Positions 34,400 through 36,717 of a DNA stretch of 36,717 nucleotides are shown here, piece by piece. The notes under the pieces were generated by a model. That model saw only the letters and a list, made by a program, of their open reading frames with translations, did no database searches and was not told where the DNA came from. How positions within the stretch are numbered: position 1 is the first letter of the stretch; each line of letters starts with the position of its first letter. A program made the position numbers and the translations under genes. The DNA is from Ruminococcaceae bacterium UBA5905. Its GTDB lineage: Bacteria; Bacillota; Clostridia; Oscillospirales; Acutalibacteraceae. The stretch is taken from assembly GCA_002431285.1 (NCBI GenBank), contig DJEF01000016.1, positions 302 through 37,018 on the forward strand. Direction: 5' to 3'.

Positions 34400-35446
34400 A
34401 TGCACTATACAGAACCGGTGGGTACGGGGAACGCCTATCGCACCGCCTATCAGCGGGATTTGGAACAGCTGGTATGGGCCAGACAGCAGCAGTTTAAGGA
34501 GAAGAGCCTCGCCGATGCCGCCCGGTTCCGGGATGGCGACGGGATGCGGGAACAGTTGATCCGGCGACTGGGCTGGCCGCTGACGGATTATGCATTTTCC
34601 GTTCCCGCCGTGCGCCGGGAACGGGTGGCCGAGGAGGACGGCATCACGATCTATCGGATGCAGATCGAGGTGCTGCCGGGATTCCGGTTCTACGGCATCC
34701 TGTTCGTCCGGGAGGACGGCACGCCGCGCCCGCTGGTGATCGCTCAGCACGGAGGCGACGGCACACCGGAGCTGTGCTCCTCCCTGGAGCCGCTCGGCTC
34801 TTCCAACTATAACGACATGACCCGGCGGCTGTTGGCACAGGATGTCAACGTCTTTGCGCCGCAGCTGCTGCTGTGGAATGTGAACAAGTATTTTCCGGAC
34901 AGTGAAAGTCCCGACTTACAGCGGCATCAATGGGATAACCGACTCAAGCAGTGCGGCGGCTCCATTACGGCGCTGGAAATCTATTGCCTGCGGAGATCGC
35001 TGGACTGGCTCAGTGTGCAGCCCTTTACCGCCCCGGGAGAGATCGGCATGGCGGGGCTGTCCTACGGCGGCTTCTACACGCTCTATACCGCCGCCGTAGA
35101 GCCGCGCATCCGGGCGGCGCTGTCCTGCGCTTTCTTCAACGACCGGGGCGCTTACTGCTGGAACGATTGGACCTTTTTCAGCGGCGAGCCGTGCTTTGAC
35201 CCCGAGGTGGCCATGCTGTGCTATCCCCGCCTGCTGCTGATCGCCGTGGGAGAGCATGACCCGCTGTTCCAGATACAGACCGCCCGGGCCGAGGCGGATC
35301 GCCTGCGGCAGCTGGCGCAAGCGGCCTACGGCAGCACCGATTGGTTTGTATTCCGCCCCTTTGACGGCGGCCATGAATTTATACGGGATGATCGCCTGAT
35401 CCCCCAGCTTATCCGGAAGATCCGGGAGAAAGAGGAGACCATATGA
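34400..35446 (+). CDS. Alpha/beta hydrolase, probable carbohydrate esterase
   Basis: 348 residues from ATG 34400 with GGAGGAG upstream. The nucleophile elbow is GLSYGG with S221, the acid D287 lies in GEHDPLF, and the His H325 in FDGGHEF, giving a complete triad. An N-terminal region of about 100 residues precedes the core (RPLVIAQHGGDGTPE). It resembles acetyl-xylan-esterase or dienelactone-hydrolase-like enzymes encoded in polysaccharide loci. No signal peptide. Stop and next start overlap (ATGA at 35443). Substrate unknown; deacetylation or de-esterification of sugar is the likely role. Confidence 0.82.
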   Translation: MHYTEPVGTGNAYRTAYQRDLEQLVWARQQQFKEKSLADAARFRDGDGMREQLIRRLGWPLTDYAFSVPAVRRERVAEEDGITIYRMQIEVLPGFRFYGILFVREDGTPRPLVIAQHGGDGTPELCSSLEPLGSSNYNDMTRRLLAQDVNVFAPQLLLWNVNKYFPDSESPDLQRHQWDNRLKQCGGSITALEIYCLRRSLDWLSVQPFTAPGEIGMAGLSYGGFYTLYTAAVEPRIRAALSCAFFNDRGAYCWNDWTFFSGEPCFDPEVAMLCYPRLLLIAVGEHDPLFQIQTARAEADRLRQLAQAAYGSTDWFVFRPFDGGHEFIRDDRLIPQLIRKIREKEETI

Positions 35447-36534
35447 AAAACACCGCTATACTGACCTCCATCAGCGGAGAATCCATTGAAACCCGGGAAC
35501 AGTGGGAACAGTTCCGCCGGCCGGAAATTTTAACGCTGTTCCGGGAATATGTGTACGGCCGCCGGGCGGTAGAGCACCCGGAGGGGATGACCTCCACCGT
35601 TTCCGAACGGGTCGAGGGCTATGACGGGCAGCCCATCACATACGAAAAGCTGACCGTCCGCATCGGGGATTACGCATTTGTCGTCCACAGCTATCTGCCG
35701 GAGCGGGCGCAGCGGGTCCCGGCATTCGTATATGTGATGCACGAGTATCAGGAGGACAATTCCGATTTCGCTCACATGACCGAAAACACGTTTGTCCCTG
35801 TGGGGCAGATCACGGCGCGGGGCTATGGGGTATTTATCCTGCCCACCAGCGGCATCTATCCCGACTGGGAGCATAAGGATCGTTACCATTCCGGTGTGTT
35901 CGCGGCGTTCGGCCCCGCCCCGGATAAACGCACCGGCTCCGACTGGGCGACCATCGCCGCTTGGAGCTGGGGTGCCTCCCGGGTGATGGATCATCTGGAG
36001 ACGGACGAGCGCATCGACCCCGCCCATGTGGCGGTCATCGGCCATTCCCGGGGCGGAAAGACCGCCTTCTGGTGCGCCGCCAACGATCCGCGCTTTGCGC
36101 TGGCGATCTCCAACGCCTCCGGCTGCATGGGCGCCGCTTTTCTGGACGGCAAGACCGGCGAGCATATCAAAGATATCAACTGCACCGACTGGTTCTGCGG
36201 AAATTTCCGGAATTTCAACGAACATGAGGAGCTGCTGCCGGTGGATCAGCATATGCTGCTGGCAGCGCTGGCCCCCCGCCTGGCGTATGTGGAGAGCTGC
36301 TCGGAGGATGATTGGTCGGATCCGGTGGCGGAGCGCCGCTCCTGCCGACTGGCCAGCCAGGTATATGAGACAATCTACGGCATCCCCGGCGCGGTGCTGC
36401 CGGAGGAACCGGTTCCCGTTAATACGCCCTATCACGCCGGCAACATCGGCTACCATATGAAAGAGGGCAAGCACACCATCTCCGCCTATGACTGGGAACA
36501 ATACATGAATTTCTGGGATGAAAAACGGAGGTAA
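35443..36534 (+). CDS. CE15-like (glucuronoyl-esterase-type) alpha/beta hydrolase
   Basis: 363 residues. GHSRGGK with S202 matches the G-[CH]-S-R-x-G-K signature of CE15, followed by AISNASGCMGAAF and the region WFCGNFRNF to LLPVDQHMLLAALAPR, also typical of the family. The catalytic His is probably H338 or H344 near the C-terminus (GYHMKEGKH). CE15 enzymes cut esters of glucuronic acid; related bacterial members have been found with other roles. There is no signal peptide, which is unusual for a lignin-type glucuronoyl esterase and suggests it acts on imported oligosaccharides. Confidence 0.85.
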   Translation: MKNTAILTSISGESIETREQWEQFRRPEILTLFREYVYGRRAVEHPEGMTSTVSERVEGYDGQPITYEKLTVRIGDYAFVVHSYLPERAQRVPAFVYVMHEYQEDNSDFAHMTENTFVPVGQITARGYGVFILPTSGIYPDWEHKDRYHSGVFAAFGPAPDKRTGSDWATIAAWSWGASRVMDHLETDERIDPAHVAVIGHSRGGKTAFWCAANDPRFALAISNASGCMGAAFLDGKTGEHIKDINCTDWFCGNFRNFNEHEELLPVDQHMLLAALAPRLAYVESCSEDDWSDPVAERRSCRLASQVYETIYGIPGAVLPEEPVPVNTPYHAGNIGYHMKEGKHTISAYDWEQYMNFWDEKRR

Positions 36535-36538
36535 TAGC

Positions 36539-36717
36539 ATGAAGATTCTTTTCGGCAGCGACGTGTCCTTTGAATGTCAGGATGGCGGCATCACCCCGGA
36601 GAATGCGGCCGCGCGGGTGTGCTCGGTAAAACCGGTGTTCGACGGGGCGGATTTCCGCATGGTGAATCTGGAAAATGTGCTGTATGAATCCCCGGAGGGC
36701 GAGATCATCAAGAGCGG
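36539..36717 (+). CDS. CapA/PgsA-like metallophosphatase-type protein, N-terminus only
   Basis: Fifty-nine codons run off the right edge from ATG 36539, which has CGGAGG 8 bases upstream and lies 4 bases after the preceding stop. The start MKILFGSDVSF and the later DFRMVNLENVLY resemble the GD...NLE metal-binding start of the poly-gamma-glutamate capsule (CapA) family, which has a calcineurin-like metallophosphatase fold. Only the first sixth or so is present, so function is open. Confidence 0.6.
   Translation, partial: MKILFGSDVSFECQDGGITPENAAARVCSVKPVFDGADFRMVNLENVLYESPEGEIIKS

Overview
The window looks like a glycan-utilisation island from an uncultured, GC-rich Clostridia, most likely an Oscillospiraceae/Ruminococcaceae-type gut or rumen anaerobe. 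This rests on Gram-positive ABC sugar importers without an outer-membrane SusC/D system, Sec-exported proteins with C-terminal membrane anchors, strong AGGAGG-type ribosome binding sites, and a type I dockerin. No tRNA, rRNA, CRISPR array or mobile element is visible.

Layout. At the left edge (1-1458, minus strand) two tandem AraC-family regulators share one promoter; the outer one is cut by the window edge. Divergent from them is an EamA-type transporter (1622-2536) with its own terminator. From 2906 to the right edge every gene is on the plus strand, mostly with overlaps or gaps of only a few bases. In order: a dockerin-bearing secreted GH29-like protein with four binding-type modules (2906-6955); a sugar import block of a large solute-binding protein, two permeases, an NHL-propeller/Yip1 membrane protein, a DUF5696-like lipoprotein and two more permeases (7101-18247); a 1731-residue membrane-anchored protein made of six copies of the same binding-type module plus a GH16-like domain (18268-23463); a membrane-anchored GH29-like enzyme (23468-24748); an IolE-like isomerase and a Gfo/Idh/MocA oxidoreductase; a GH95 fucosidase/galactosidase-type enzyme; three tandem cytosolic GH29-like proteins; an SGNH esterase; a second, orphan sugar-binding lipoprotein; an alpha/beta hydrolase; a CE15-like esterase; and the start of a CapA-like protein.

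How it may work together (inference). The secreted proteins would bind and trim a glycan at the surface. Oligosaccharides would be imported by the two permease pairs, powered by an ATPase encoded elsewhere. Inside, GH95, the GH29-like triplet, the esterases and the oxidoreductase/isomerase pair would finish degradation. GH95 and the GH29-like fold point to an L-fucose- or L-galactose-type deoxy/hexose sugar, and the esterases suggest a substituted, perhaps acetylated or uronate-containing, polysaccharide. The exact substrate cannot be read from sequence.

The most interesting signal is a family of five GH29-like paralogs distributed over three compartments (dockerin-bearing secreted, membrane-anchored, cytosolic). 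They keep the Asp of the nucleophile motif but lack the His-His pair typical of known fucosidases. Alongside them is a roughly 228-residue module repeated ten times in two proteins. I regard this as a candidate undescribed glycan-capture and cleavage system.
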